Below are positions 17,237 through 25,885 of a stretch of DNA of 64,000 nucleotides, piece by piece (position 1 is the first letter of the stretch; every line of letters starts with the position of its first letter). Position numbers and translations under genes: made by a program. A model generated the notes under the pieces. That model was not told where the DNA came from, made no database searches, and worked only from the letters and a program-made list of their open reading frames with translations. Where the stretch lies: NCBI RefSeq assembly GCF_900169145.1, contig NZ_FXZD01000005.1, positions 186,001-250,000 of the forward strand. The letters are read 5' to 3'. This DNA is from Brevibacterium antiquum CNRZ 918 (GTDB lineage: Bacteria > Actinomycetota > Actinomycetes > Actinomycetales > Brevibacteriaceae).

Positions 17237-18406
17237 ATGACGCACAAACTCATTCCTGCTCTCGCGTTCGCTTCGGCGCTCGTGCTCGCGGCTTCCGGTT
17301 GCGGTTCGTCCTCGAGCGGAGGCTCGGACGCTGAGCTCAAAGGAGAGGGAAGCGGTGACTCCTGCACTATCACTGCCGAGATACCAGTTTCCGCTGCCTT
17401 CAGTCTCACCGGTGCAGCCGCGAACTATGGGGCCACACAGAAGAATGGGCTCGAACTGGCCGCGAAGAAGCTGAATGAGAACGACGGAGTGAAGTACAAG
17501 GTCACCGTCGAAGATGACCAGACCGATCCGAAACAGGGCATCCAACTGTTCCAGCAGTTCGCCAGCGGCGATGCCAGCGTCATCGTCGGACCGACGCTGT
17601 CGAATACTGCCAAGCAGACCGACCCCGTGGCTCAGGACTCCAAGATCCCGGTTCTCGGCGTATCGAACACGGCCGGCGGCATCACGGAGATCGGCGACTA
17701 CGTCTTCCGCGACTCGCTCACGGAAGAAGCAGTCATCCCGCAGACGGTCACGCAGGCGAAAGAGAAGCTCGACCTCAAGAAGGTCGTCGTCATGTACAGC
17801 AATGATGACGCCTTCACCGAGTCCGGGTACACGGCCTTCGCGGAGGCGCTCAAGGCCGATGGCGTCAAGGTGGACCAGACGCTGAAGTTCTCGAAGTCCG
17901 ATACCGACTTCCACGCTCTGCTCAACAAGGCCAAGCAGTCGAAGCCAGATGCGATCGTCGTCTCCGCGTTGGTCGAAGCCGCCATTCCGCTCGTCACGCA
18001 GGCACGTGAGCTGGGCATCGATGTGCCGATCATCGGCGGCAACGGATTCAACTCCCCCACCCTCATTTCTGACGCAGGTGACGCATCGGAAGGCGTCATC
18101 GTCGGTGCGGCGTGGAACTCTGCGTCGAAGAATGAGCAGAACCAGGCGTTCCTCAAGGACTACAAGGCAGAATACGACTCCGCCCCCGACCAGTTCGCCG
18201 CCCAGGCCTACGCCGGGCTTCAGGTCATCGATGCAGCGGTGCGTGAAGGTTGCTCGGGCGAGCGCGAGGACATCAAAACCAACCTCAACAAGGTCAAGGA
18301 TCTGTCCACCGTGCTCGGCGACTTCAGCATCGACGAAAACCGCGATGCCAAGCATGAGGCACTTGTCCAGATCGTCAAGGACGGCAAGTTCGACATTCTC
18401 AAATGA
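17237..18406 (+). CDS. ABC transporter substrate-binding lipoprotein (LivK/UrtA-like)
   Basis: A 389-residue periplasmic-binding-protein type I receptor. A lipoprotein signal peptide ends in LAASGC with the lipidated cysteine at residue 22, followed by a Ser/Gly linker. The mature fold opens with PVSAAFSLTGAAANYG and contains VIVGPTLSNTAKQTDPVAQ, typical of branched-chain amino acid or amide receptors. It should be anchored to the outer face of the membrane and feed the permease encoded downstream. It heads the four-gene livK-H-MG-F operon. Ligand cannot be read from sequence alone. Confidence 0.88.
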   Translation: MTHKLIPALAFASALVLAASGCGSSSSGGSDAELKGEGSGDSCTITAEIPVSAAFSLTGAAANYGATQKNGLELAAKKLNENDGVKYKVTVEDDQTDPKQGIQLFQQFASGDASVIVGPTLSNTAKQTDPVAQDSKIPVLGVSNTAGGITEIGDYVFRDSLTEEAVIPQTVTQAKEKLDLKKVVVMYSNDDAFTESGYTAFAEALKADGVKVDQTLKFSKSDTDFHALLNKAKQSKPDAIVVSALVEAAIPLVTQARELGIDVPIIGGNGFNSPTLISDAGDASEGVIVGAAWNSASKNEQNQAFLKDYKAEYDSAPDQFAAQAYAGLQVIDAAVREGCSGEREDIKTNLNKVKDLSTVLGDFSIDENRDAKHEALVQIVKDGKFDILK

Positions 18407-18499
18407 TCGATCCGATCCTCAACCCTGTGCTGTGTCGCTTGGTCGCGCTTTCGAACGCGGCCGGGCGACACCGCCTGCACATGACAAGAAAGCACTGAC

Positions 18500-19375
18500 A
18501 TGCAGCAGCTCCTCGACGGAGTGTTCCTCGGCTCGATCTACTCGCTCTTCGCCATCGGCTTCACACTGGTCTTCGGAGTTCTTGATCGGCTGAACTTAGC
18601 CCATGCAGCCGTGTTCACCGCGGCCGCACTGATCGGAATCGAAATCGTCGAGCGTCTCGACATCTCCATCTGGCTGACCATCCCCATCGTCCTTGTCGTG
18701 GGTGCCGTACTTGGTCTCATCATCGAGCGTGTGGCTTTCCGGCCCCTCGAGAAGCACCACGACGCACACTTCGGCGGTCTCATCTCGTCCATCGCGCTGG
18801 GATCGATCTTCATCGCGCTGCTCCAGTCCCGCTACGGTGCGGGAACTCAGCGCTTTCCGGCCGGGTCGTTTCCCGAAACGCAGTTCAAGCTGTTCGGGGC
18901 GACCGTCTCTCTCCTCCAGTTCATCATCCTCATCGTCAGTGTGACGCTCATGGTCATCCTTGCCTGGGTCGTCACCTCATCCAAGCTCGGCCGGGGCATG
19001 CGCACCATTGCCGAGAACCCCCATGCCGCAGCCGTCCTGGGGATGAATGTCCACCGCATCTCGAGCCTCACATTCGCCATCTCCTCGGCACTCGGTGCAG
19101 TCGCTGGCGTGCTCTTCGCCCTCAACGTCAACAGCGCACAGCTGGGAATGGGTCATGCGATCGAGCTCAAAGGACTCGCAGTCATCATCGTCGGTGGAAT
19201 GGGATCGCTGCCCGGGGCCATGATCGGCGGCCTCATCCTCGGCATCGCCGAGGTCTTCGCCGTCAACTACATCGGCAGCTCCTGGCGTGACATGGTCGCG
19301 TTCGGCCTCCTCTTCCTCATCCTCGTGCTGCGCCCGCAGGGGCTGTTCGGCAAGCGCAAAGTGAGGGAGGTCTGA
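18500..19375 (+). CDS. livH: Branched-chain amino acid-type ABC permease (LivH)
   Basis: A 291-residue integral membrane permease with about eight hydrophobic segments. The opening LLDGVFLGSIYSLFAIGFTLVFGV and ERVAFRPLE are LivH hallmarks, as is the final GGMGSLPGAMIGGLILGIAE loop that meets the ATPase. It overlaps the next gene by 1 bp (TGATG). It forms the transport channel with the permease half of the downstream fusion. Confidence 0.88.
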   Translation: MQQLLDGVFLGSIYSLFAIGFTLVFGVLDRLNLAHAAVFTAAALIGIEIVERLDISIWLTIPIVLVVGAVLGLIIERVAFRPLEKHHDAHFGGLISSIALGSIFIALLQSRYGAGTQRFPAGSFPETQFKLFGATVSLLQFIILIVSVTLMVILAWVVTSSKLGRGMRTIAENPHAAAVLGMNVHRISSLTFAISSALGAVAGVLFALNVNSAQLGMGHAIELKGLAVIIVGGMGSLPGAMIGGLILGIAEVFAVNYIGSSWRDMVAFGLLFLILVLRPQGLFGKRKVREV

Positions 19376-21111
19376 TGTTCTTCGAATACAGCGCGCTGAT
19401 CACCCTCATCGCCCTGACTGCAATCCTTGCCTACAGCTTCTACGCGGTTCTGCTCGCCGGTCAGCTCAGTCTGGCCCAGATCGGTCTTGCATCGTTCGCG
19501 GCCTTCACCTCGATACTCGTCGTTCCCGAAGAACCACTGTTCGGAGTGATTCCGCCCTTGGTGATCGGCATCGTCTTCGGCATGGCTGTCGGCATGATCG
19601 CCGCATTCATCCTCGGCCTGCCGGTAGTCCGACTGCGTGGGGTGTTCCTCGCGATCGCCACCCTCGCATTCGCTGAAATGGTCCGCATCTTCCTCATCAA
19701 CCAGTCCTGGACCAACGGGGCCCAGGGCATGTCATTTCCCAAACTCGTGGGACCGATCACCGCGTGGGTCCTCCTCATCCTCGTCGCCTTCTGGTTCTGG
19801 AGGCTCTCCGGCTCCAGGCTGGGCCGCACCTTCGACGCCATTCGTGAGGACGAGCTGGCCGCACTGTCGATGGGTATCAACGTCGCTCGCTACAGGATGG
19901 CCTCGTTCGTCATCGCCGGTGCGGTTTCTGGCCTATACGGTGTCCTCCTCGCCTACTTCTCACGCTTCGCCGACCCTAACGAGTTCTCCTTCACCGCTGC
20001 AGTCGATGGCCTGGTCACTGCAGTCGTCGGTGGTGTCTCGATGTTCATCGGACCAGTACTCGGCAGCACTCTGCTCACCGTCCTGCCTGAGGTCCAGCGC
20101 GTCCTCGGCATCGACGCAGGCTGGATTAGACCGCTCATCTCCGGAGTCGTCCTGCTCCTCGTCATCCTGTTCCTGCCCGGCGGCCTCTCCGCACTCATCC
20201 CGCGCCGTAAGTCTGCAACGAAACTCGTCGATGACGATGCGGGAGTCCTCAGTGAATTGCCCGCAGCCGGCACTGTCGTCGCGACTCTCAACGGCCTCGG
20301 AAAGTCCTACGGTGGGGTCCGGGCGGTCGATTCGGTCAGCGCCCAGGTCAAGGCGGGCTCAGTCTTCGGCCTCATGGGGCCCAACGGTGCTGGCAAAACC
20401 ACTCTGGTCAACATGCTCACAGGCATGACCCCACCGACGGACGGAAACGGCACCATCCTCGGCGTCACTCTGGGGAAGCGGACTCAGGCCCACCACCTCG
20501 GCGCGGCAGGAGCTGCACGAACCTTCCAGCAGATCAAGGTGTTCTCCCGTCTCAGCGTCCTCGAGAATGTCCTCGTCGGCGGCTATCGGGTGACCAAATC
20601 CACGCTGTGGCGTCGCATGCTCTTCCTGCCCTCAGCCAGGCGAGACGAACATACGGCAGTGGCCAATGCCTCTGCCCAGCTGCGCCGGGTCGGACTCGCC
20701 GACAAGGCAGCGCTGTCCGCCGGCAACCTATCCTACGGCGACCAACGAAGACTCGAAATCGCCCGTGCCCTGGCCGCTCAGCCGACGATCCTCATGCTCG
20801 ACGAACCTGCTGCGGGGATGAACCACGTCGAAGCCACCGAACTGTCGACGCTGATCCGAGCACTCGCCGCAGATGGGATCGCTGTAGTCCTCATCGAACA
20901 CAATGTTCGGATGATGATGAAAACCTGCGATGAGATCCTCGTGCTCAACTTCGGCAAGATGATCGCCTCCGGCGAGCCCGAAGACATCGCCAGGGACGAA
21001 GCTGTCATGGCCGCCTACCTCGGCGACTCAGCACGCACCGAGAATACGCAAGGACCAGACGACGCAGGTGGACCGGTGCAGGCACCGAAAGATTCGGAGC
21101 AGAACTCATGA
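19375..21111 (+). CDS. Fused ABC permease-ATPase (LivM-LivG)
   Basis: A 578-residue fusion. Residues 1-275 are a LivM-type permease, with QLSLAQIGLASFAAF and LRGVFLAIATLAFAEMVR. A linker of about 25 residues leads into a LivG-type ATPase with Walker A GPNGAGKT at 335-342, signature LSYGDQRRLEIARAL, Walker B ILMLDEPAAGMN and the His loop IEHN. The reading frame is continuous, so this is a genuine fusion and not an overlap. It couples ATP hydrolysis directly to one permease half. It overlaps the next ATPase gene by 4 bp (ATGA). Confidence 0.9.
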   Translation: MFFEYSALITLIALTAILAYSFYAVLLAGQLSLAQIGLASFAAFTSILVVPEEPLFGVIPPLVIGIVFGMAVGMIAAFILGLPVVRLRGVFLAIATLAFAEMVRIFLINQSWTNGAQGMSFPKLVGPITAWVLLILVAFWFWRLSGSRLGRTFDAIREDELAALSMGINVARYRMASFVIAGAVSGLYGVLLAYFSRFADPNEFSFTAAVDGLVTAVVGGVSMFIGPVLGSTLLTVLPEVQRVLGIDAGWIRPLISGVVLLLVILFLPGGLSALIPRRKSATKLVDDDAGVLSELPAAGTVVATLNGLGKSYGGVRAVDSVSAQVKAGSVFGLMGPNGAGKTTLVNMLTGMTPPTDGNGTILGVTLGKRTQAHHLGAAGAARTFQQIKVFSRLSVLENVLVGGYRVTKSTLWRRMLFLPSARRDEHTAVANASAQLRRVGLADKAALSAGNLSYGDQRRLEIARALAAQPTILMLDEPAAGMNHVEATELSTLIRALAADGIAVVLIEHNVRMMMKTCDEILVLNFGKMIASGEPEDIARDEAVMAAYLGDSARTENTQGPDDAGGPVQAPKDSEQNS

Positions 21112-21821
21112 GCGACGCAATCCTGACCGTTGAAAACCTGCACGTCAGCTACGGGCAGGTCAATGCCGTCCGCGACGTGTCGATCAGGGTGCCAACCGGT
21201 TCCGTGACCGCTCTGGTCGGAGCCAATGGTGCAGGCAAGACGTCCATCCTCTCCGCTGTCAGCGGACTTGTGCGACCGAAGTCCGGGACCATCACCTACA
21301 AGGGCGCCGAGGTGACCCGCCGTCCCGCTCATGCCATGGTCAAGTCCGGCCTCGTGCTTGTTCCCGAAGGACGTGAGATCCTCTCCACACTGTCAATCGC
21401 GGAGAATCTGTCGCTGGGTGGGTGGCATCGCGGCAGAAACCTCACCGCCAATGTTGAGAACATGTACGAACGCTTCCCAGTCCTGGCCGAACGCAGGAAA
21501 CTACCCGCGGGGTCACTGTCCGGGGGCGAGCAGCAGATGCTCGCGATCGCACGGGCGCTCATCGCCGAACCTGAAGTGCTCCTCCTCGACGAACCATCGA
21601 TGGGGTTGGCCCCAAAGATCGTCGACCAGGTCTTCGAGGTCATCGAGCAGATCCGCACCGACGGAACAACGGTCGTTCTCGTGGAGCAGAATGCCCGCCG
21701 TGCCCTGGCAGCCGCAGATTTCGGCTACGTCATCGAAACCGGAGAGATCACGCATTCCGGCCCAGCCGACGAATTGTTGGCCGACGAAGCGATCATCGAA
21801 GCGTACCTCGGCCTCGACTGA
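21108..21821 (+). CDS. livF: ABC transporter ATP-binding protein (LivF)
   Basis: A 237-residue ATPase, the normal size for LivF. Walker A GANGAGKTS, the LivF-specific LVLVPEGREILSTLSIAENL, signature LSGGEQQMLAIARALI and Walker B VLLLDEPSMGLAPKI are all present. It pairs with the ATPase half of the preceding fusion to form the heterodimeric motor. It is the last gene of the importer operon; beyond it lie only decayed fragments. Confidence 0.9.
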   Translation: MSDAILTVENLHVSYGQVNAVRDVSIRVPTGSVTALVGANGAGKTSILSAVSGLVRPKSGTITYKGAEVTRRPAHAMVKSGLVLVPEGREILSTLSIAENLSLGGWHRGRNLTANVENMYERFPVLAERRKLPAGSLSGGEQQMLAIARALIAEPEVLLLDEPSMGLAPKIVDQVFEVIEQIRTDGTTVVLVEQNARRALAAADFGYVIETGEITHSGPADELLADEAIIEAYLGLD

Positions 21822-22016
21822 TGCAATGACACCCGCTTCCGAGCAAGTTGTCGCGCTCTGCAACCGATCGTCATCCGCGTGGTGGCCTACAACGGCGCAT
21901 GACATACCTGAGCATGTTTGCCGCGCTGTTGTTCCAGGGGCTGTCACACCGGGGGAATACTTGACCACGACGTGAGCATGACCAGCCTCCACGCTTCGAG
22001 CCCGTACCTACGCTAG

Positions 22017-22139
22017 GACCGCACACCCGTCGTCCATGATGTGCCTATGTCGATCGCTCCCGGTCGGGTCACGGCGCTCATCGGTCCCAACGGGTGCGGC
22101 AAGTCCATCGCCCTGCGGTCTTTGGCCCGCCTGCATCCA
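22017..22139 (+). pseudogene. Remnant of a siderophore-type ABC ATPase (FecE-like)
   Basis: Starting right after a TAG at 22014, the plus frame reads VVHDVPMSIAPGRVTALI and then GPNGCGKS-ALRSLARLHP. This is the first strand and P-loop of an iron-siderophore ATPase, with the P-loop threonine changed to isoleucine. Similarity stops at about residue 39 and nothing of the Q-loop, signature or Walker B follows. It is a dead 5' fragment. The stretch 21822-22016 between livF and this remnant has no gene I recognise. Confidence 0.6.
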
Positions 22140-22144
22140 ATCAG

Positions 22145-22310
22145 CTGGGCGACGTCTGCGTCGGATTCGCCGAGCCGACTACTCCGACAACCGCACTCTC
22201 CGCGTCGATCATCGTTCCGGGCGAACTGTTCAATCAGGCCTACGTTGGTCGAGGCCTGGACGCCAAGAACCTCTCACGCACCCTCGAGGACTCCGGCTGC
22301 ACGACACTGG
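22145..22310 (+). pseudogene. Remnant of an NhaC-type Na+/H+ antiporter
   Basis: In another plus frame, SIIVPGELFNQAYVGRGL followed by DAKNLSRTLEDSGCTTL strongly resembles the conserved NhaC segment (PGRMF...GL..NLSRTLEDSGT). About 37 codons remain. The expected IPWNTCG stretch is gone, and the frame runs on into the 3' end of the AraC gene. It abuts the ABC ATPase fragment, so two unrelated dead genes lie back to back. Confidence 0.55.
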
Positions 22311-22338
22311 TTCAGGGCCGTCGCCGCACCACGCTGAA

Positions 22339-23250
22339 TCACTGCTTGGGCCGGCTGCTCCGCTCGCGGGCGCTGAGGTATTCGGTCGGGGTGTATCCGG
22401 TGACACGGTGAAAATCCGCTGTGAAGTGCGATTGGTCGAACCAACCGAACAATGCCGCAAGCTCGACAAACGACCGATCCCACCCCTGATCGATCGTCGC
22501 TACAGCATCTGTGACACGGGCACGAGTGAGAATCTTCTTGACCCCGACACCGCAGTATTCCTGGAACATCCGCTGCAGCGACCGTTCGCTCATTGCACAG
22601 CGCGATGACAGTTCACCGAGGCTGATCACGCTCGGGTCATCGAGGCGATCCAGCACCTGTGCGAACCGGGCATATCCCTCGGTCATCGTCGGACGCTGAG
22701 AGAGCAGCCAGGCCTGAAGCACCTCGGCGGCGGAGTGCAGGTGCGAATCGCGAACCTGGTCGACGTCCAGTAGCTCACGGAGTCCCAGGTCCTCATCAAT
22801 CCGCGGAAACCAGTCACCGGCTGGCACTGTCGTGTCCCGAATCAGTGCCGGTGCCTCGTTCGCGAACGCCAGTGTTCCGCCGAGGTGGAAGTTGACCCCG
22901 ATGACACCGCCACGACCGTAGAGACCGACGTCGAATCGACGAGTGGTCACCGGACCGGTCAGCCAGATGCCTGCGCCCGTCGTGTTCGCACGATGGATAT
23001 CGCCGAACTCCACGGTGAGGTTGATCCCCGGTTCCGATATGGTCGCCGTCTGATAGCGCTCGCCCTCTGGCAGGTCCCAGGTCACCGACCATAAGCGCTT
23101 CACCCAGGGACGCAGCCCTTCGGCGACTGCAGCCGGCACTGAATACTGGGCGTGCTGAAGCATCTCCGCCGGTTTGAGCACACGTCCGTAGAAATGTTCG
23201 GGAGGAGAATTCCCCGGTGGCGGAATTTTCCTAGCGACGACATCGTCCAT
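22339..23250 (-). CDS. AraC family transcriptional regulator
   Basis: A 303-residue regulator. The C-terminal third has the two AraC helix-turn-helix units: LGELSSRCAMSERSLQRMFQEY, then VELAALFGWFDQSHFTADFHRVTGYTPTEY. The N-terminal portion is a sensor domain with DLPEGERYQT and LTVEFG. No ribosome-binding site precedes ATG 23250; CATTCT six nt upstream could be a -10 for a leaderless transcript. It diverges from the VOC gene with only 9 bp between the start codons, so the two promoters must overlap each other's coding sequence. The effector is unknown. Confidence 0.85.
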   Translation of the reverse strand: MDDVVARKIPPPGNSPPEHFYGRVLKPAEMLQHAQYSVPAAVAEGLRPWVKRLWSVTWDLPEGERYQTATISEPGINLTVEFGDIHRANTTGAGIWLTGPVTTRRFDVGLYGRGGVIGVNFHLGGTLAFANEAPALIRDTTVPAGDWFPRIDEDLGLRELLDVDQVRDSHLHSAAEVLQAWLLSQRPTMTEGYARFAQVLDRLDDPSVISLGELSSRCAMSERSLQRMFQEYCGVGVKKILTRARVTDAVATIDQGWDRSFVELAALFGWFDQSHFTADFHRVTGYTPTEYLSARERSSRPKQ

Positions 23251-23259
23251 GGCACAAGA

Positions 23260-23688
23260 ATGGCAGACATGACTGACACACAGATGAACGAAACCCCTGC
23301 CGCTGCCTTCACCACCGATGCCACACCGGTCGCGAAATTGGCCATGATCACTCTTGACGCCTCGAATGCCGCCGCACTCGGTGACTTCTGGTCGAAGGTC
23401 CTGGGCTGGCCGGTGGCGTATTCAGACGAGAACTATGCCATGCTCACCGGCCCCAGCCATGCGCTGGGCATCGGCACCATCCCCGACTACCAGCGACCAG
23501 ACTGGCCCGACGATGGCCACAAACAGTTCCACCTGGACCTCGCGGCCGAGGACATCGAGGCTGCTGCCACCCGCTGCGTCGAATTTGGGGCCGAACGAGC
23601 CGATCCTCAGCCCGGCGAGACATGGGTGGTCCTCTTCGACCCAGCCGGCCACCCCTTCTGCATCACCGATGCCAAGAACTGGGGCTGA
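23260..23688 (+). CDS. VOC (glyoxalase/bleomycin-resistance fold) family protein
   Basis: A 142-residue vicinal-oxygen-chelate protein. The first half-module, LDASNAAALGDFWSKVLGW, is followed by a second ending in WVVLFDPAGHPFCITDA. A histidine (QFHLDL) and a glutamate-type position are present, but I cannot assign all metal ligands. Three in-frame ATGs (23260, 23269, 23284) are possible and none has a ribosome-binding site; the fold itself begins near AKLAMITLD. It is probably controlled by the divergent AraC protein. Function undetermined. Confidence 0.8.
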   Translation: MADMTDTQMNETPAAAFTTDATPVAKLAMITLDASNAAALGDFWSKVLGWPVAYSDENYAMLTGPSHALGIGTIPDYQRPDWPDDGHKQFHLDLAAEDIEAAATRCVEFGAERADPQPGETWVVLFDPAGHPFCITDAKNWG

Positions 23689-23703
23689 GGAAGGAGTACG
23701 CGT

Positions 23704-24354
23704 CTAGAGCTTCGCCACCCGCACAATGTAGTGGGAGGAGTCGAGACCATCGACGAGGATCGTGGCCGAGTACTTGTCATTGGCGCCGGTGACCACCCAA
23801 TTGGGTTTGAGGAGTCCACGAGGCTCCCCTACTTCGTCGATGTTCACCCCCATACCCAGCTTCACCGTCTTGAGCACCTTCGTGCGCACCAGCGAGCGAG
23901 CCGAACGCCTGACCTCAGAGCTCTCGGGACGGGCGCCTGCCTGATCCGAGGATTCGAATGCATCGAGCCACTCCTCGATGGGAACAGCGTGCCCTCCCGG
24001 TTCGAATTCGGCGATGAACCCCTTGCCCGAATAGGCATTGACCAGGACGTTCATCCGCTGCCCAGCCACCGGCCCCGCCGATCGCGAACCGGCTGTGGCT
24101 GATCCGGCCGGCATCGACGATGCTCTCCGCCGGAAGATGCTGCTCGTCTGCGCATTGAACACCGTCCACCAGAAAGGATGGAACGTGGATCGAACCTCGG
24201 CATCGGCACCGGGGAGCTTGCGCCGGAACACGGCGAGCGCCTCGGCGTCGGTGATGTTAGGTGCCATCCTCAGCGCCGTCTCGGGCACGAACGGACGGGA
24301 CTGGCTCTGCCCTTCAACCCGTCCGGTGAAGCCGGATTCCGGGTGCTCAGTCAT
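23704..24354 (-). CDS. Unknown soluble protein, third gene of the symporter operon
   Basis: A 216-residue protein I do not recognise. It has no signal peptide or membrane segment. The recognisable blocks are FHPFWWTVFNAQ at about residues 59-70, VNAYSGKGFIAEFEPGGHAV in the middle and a C-terminal beta-rich stretch (KPNWVVTGANDKYSATILVD...YIVRVAKL). A Ser/Ala/Gly-rich linker around 80-95 separates the halves. ATG 24354 overlaps the symporter's 3' end by 8 bp, so it is translated with it. The coupling suggests a cytoplasmic partner or regulator of the transporter, but that is inference. Confidence 0.75.
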   Translation of the reverse strand: MTEHPESGFTGRVEGQSQSRPFVPETALRMAPNITDAEALAVFRRKLPGADAEVRSTFHPFWWTVFNAQTSSIFRRRASSMPAGSATAGSRSAGPVAGQRMNVLVNAYSGKGFIAEFEPGGHAVPIEEWLDAFESSDQAGARPESSEVRRSARSLVRTKVLKTVKLGMGVNIDEVGEPRGLLKPNWVVTGANDKYSATILVDGLDSSHYIVRVAKL

Positions 24355-25885
24355 CCTTGGGCACCTGTGCGGCCAGGGCATCGTTCTGCCCGGTGAGCAT
24401 GTGGGCCGGGATGGCACCGATCTTGTCAGTCTCCTTCAGCGCGGCAACGACGTGTGCCGGGACCGGGTGGGACTTCTGTGTGGCCAGGGAAACGAAGATA
24501 AGGGCCAGTGTCGAGCAGACGATTCCGATACCCATCGGATCGACGCCGGTGACGTCGACGAGGCCGGCCAGCTGCCACACGACCGAAGATACTGTGCCCA
24601 GGACCATCGAGGAGATCGCGCCGGGAACGTTGGCCTTCTTCCACCAGGCGGCAGCGATGTAGACCGGGACGAATGCGGCGCCGAGCACGGTCGTGGAGAA
24701 GATGACCACCTCGGCGACGGCCGGAGGATCGTTGACGGCCACCACATAGCCGATGATGGCGAGGATGAGGACGGTGAAGCGTGAGACCCATACCGATTGG
24801 CTATCGGACACGTCCTTCTTGATGAAGCGCTGGAACAGGTCCTGGCTGGCGATCGTGCCCGACTGCAGGAGCAGCGCATCGGCGGTGGACATGATCGCGG
24901 CCATGATGCCGGCCATGACGATGCCCACGGCGAAGTTCGGCAGCACAGTGTCGGCAACTTCGAAGACTGCGAGTTCGGGGTTGTCGAGGTTGGGCAGGAT
25001 GATAAGCGCCATGATGCCCACAATGTAGGGCGCGGGGATGAACAGGAGGTTGAACCCGGTGGCGTACATGCTCGCTGTGCGAGCGACCGAGGGCCGCTTC
25101 ATCGCCATGTGGCTGACGTTGACGTGCGGCCAGCCCATGTAGCCGATGGAGAAGACGAGGACCGCTCCGATGATCACGCCCCACTGGACGGAGCCGAAAC
25201 CCTCGGGGCCCCACATGGTGAGCAGGTTCGGGTTGATCTCTCCGACTGCGTCATTGCCCGCCGTCCAGCCGCCGATGGCCTGCATGGTGCCGATGAGGAT
25301 CCAGATCATGCCGATGAGCATGATGATGGCCTGCACGAAGTCGGTGTAGGCCACGGCGAGGTACCCGCCCAGGAACGTGTAGAAGACGATGACGCCGACG
25401 GCGATGAGCAGGGCCCAGGCATAGGGCACTCCGGTGACCATCTCGAGGCCGCGTCCACCGGCGATGAACTGGCTCATGACGTAGAAGAAGATGCAGAACA
25501 CGGCGACAGGGGCGGCGATGGCGCGAATCCACTTCGAGGGGTACCGGTGCTCGAGGTATTCGATCGAGGTCAGGGAGCCCAGTATCTGCGAAAGTTTGCG
25601 CATCCGCCGGCCCAGGATCGACAGGCTGAGGACGCCGCCGCCGATGTCGCCCATCGCATACCAGAGGGAGAAGTAGCCCTTGGTGTAGGCCAGGGAGCCG
25701 GCGCCGAGGAACATGTAACCCGACATCGACGAGCTCTGCAGGCGCAGCGCGGTCACGGCCGGGCCCAGGCTGCGCCCGCCCAGCAGGTAACCTTCGGCGC
25801 CTTTGTTTCCGGTCTTGAGCGTCCACACGCCGATTCCGGCCATGGCGAGGAAGTAGATGATGAGGAACCAGGTTTCGAGGTTCAT
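24347..25885 (-). CDS. Sodium:solute symporter family protein
   Basis: A 512-residue SSS-family (PutP/ActP fold) transporter with about 13 hydrophobic segments. The start GYLLGGRSLGPAVTALRLQ and SSSMSGYMFLGAGSLAY carry the first-helix substrate/Na+ site pattern, GGYLAVAYTDFVQAIIML is the family signature, and MSTADALLLQS contains the late Na+-site serine. It should import an organic solute with Na+. It lies between a 67-residue membrane partner (4-bp overlap upstream) and the unknown 216-residue gene. Substrate is not evident; a carboxylate or amino acid is plausible. Confidence 0.87.
   Translation of the reverse strand: MNLETWFLIIYFLAMAGIGVWTLKTGNKGAEGYLLGGRSLGPAVTALRLQSSSMSGYMFLGAGSLAYTKGYFSLWYAMGDIGGGVLSLSILGRRMRKLSQILGSLTSIEYLEHRYPSKWIRAIAAPVAVFCIFFYVMSQFIAGGRGLEMVTGVPYAWALLIAVGVIVFYTFLGGYLAVAYTDFVQAIIMLIGMIWILIGTMQAIGGWTAGNDAVGEINPNLLTMWGPEGFGSVQWGVIIGAVLVFSIGYMGWPHVNVSHMAMKRPSVARTASMYATGFNLLFIPAPYIVGIMALIILPNLDNPELAVFEVADTVLPNFAVGIVMAGIMAAIMSTADALLLQSGTIASQDLFQRFIKKDVSDSQSVWVSRFTVLILAIIGYVVAVNDPPAVAEVVIFSTTVLGAAFVPVYIAAAWWKKANVPGAISSMVLGTVSSVVWQLAGLVDVTGVDPMGIGIVCSTLALIFVSLATQKSHPVPAHVVAALKETDKIGAIPAHMLTGQNDALAAQVPKDD

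Noticed and set aside
17129..18355. 408-residue minus-strand open frame over the binding-protein gene
   Set aside because: Antisense shadow of a lipoprotein gene with a clear signal peptide and family motifs.
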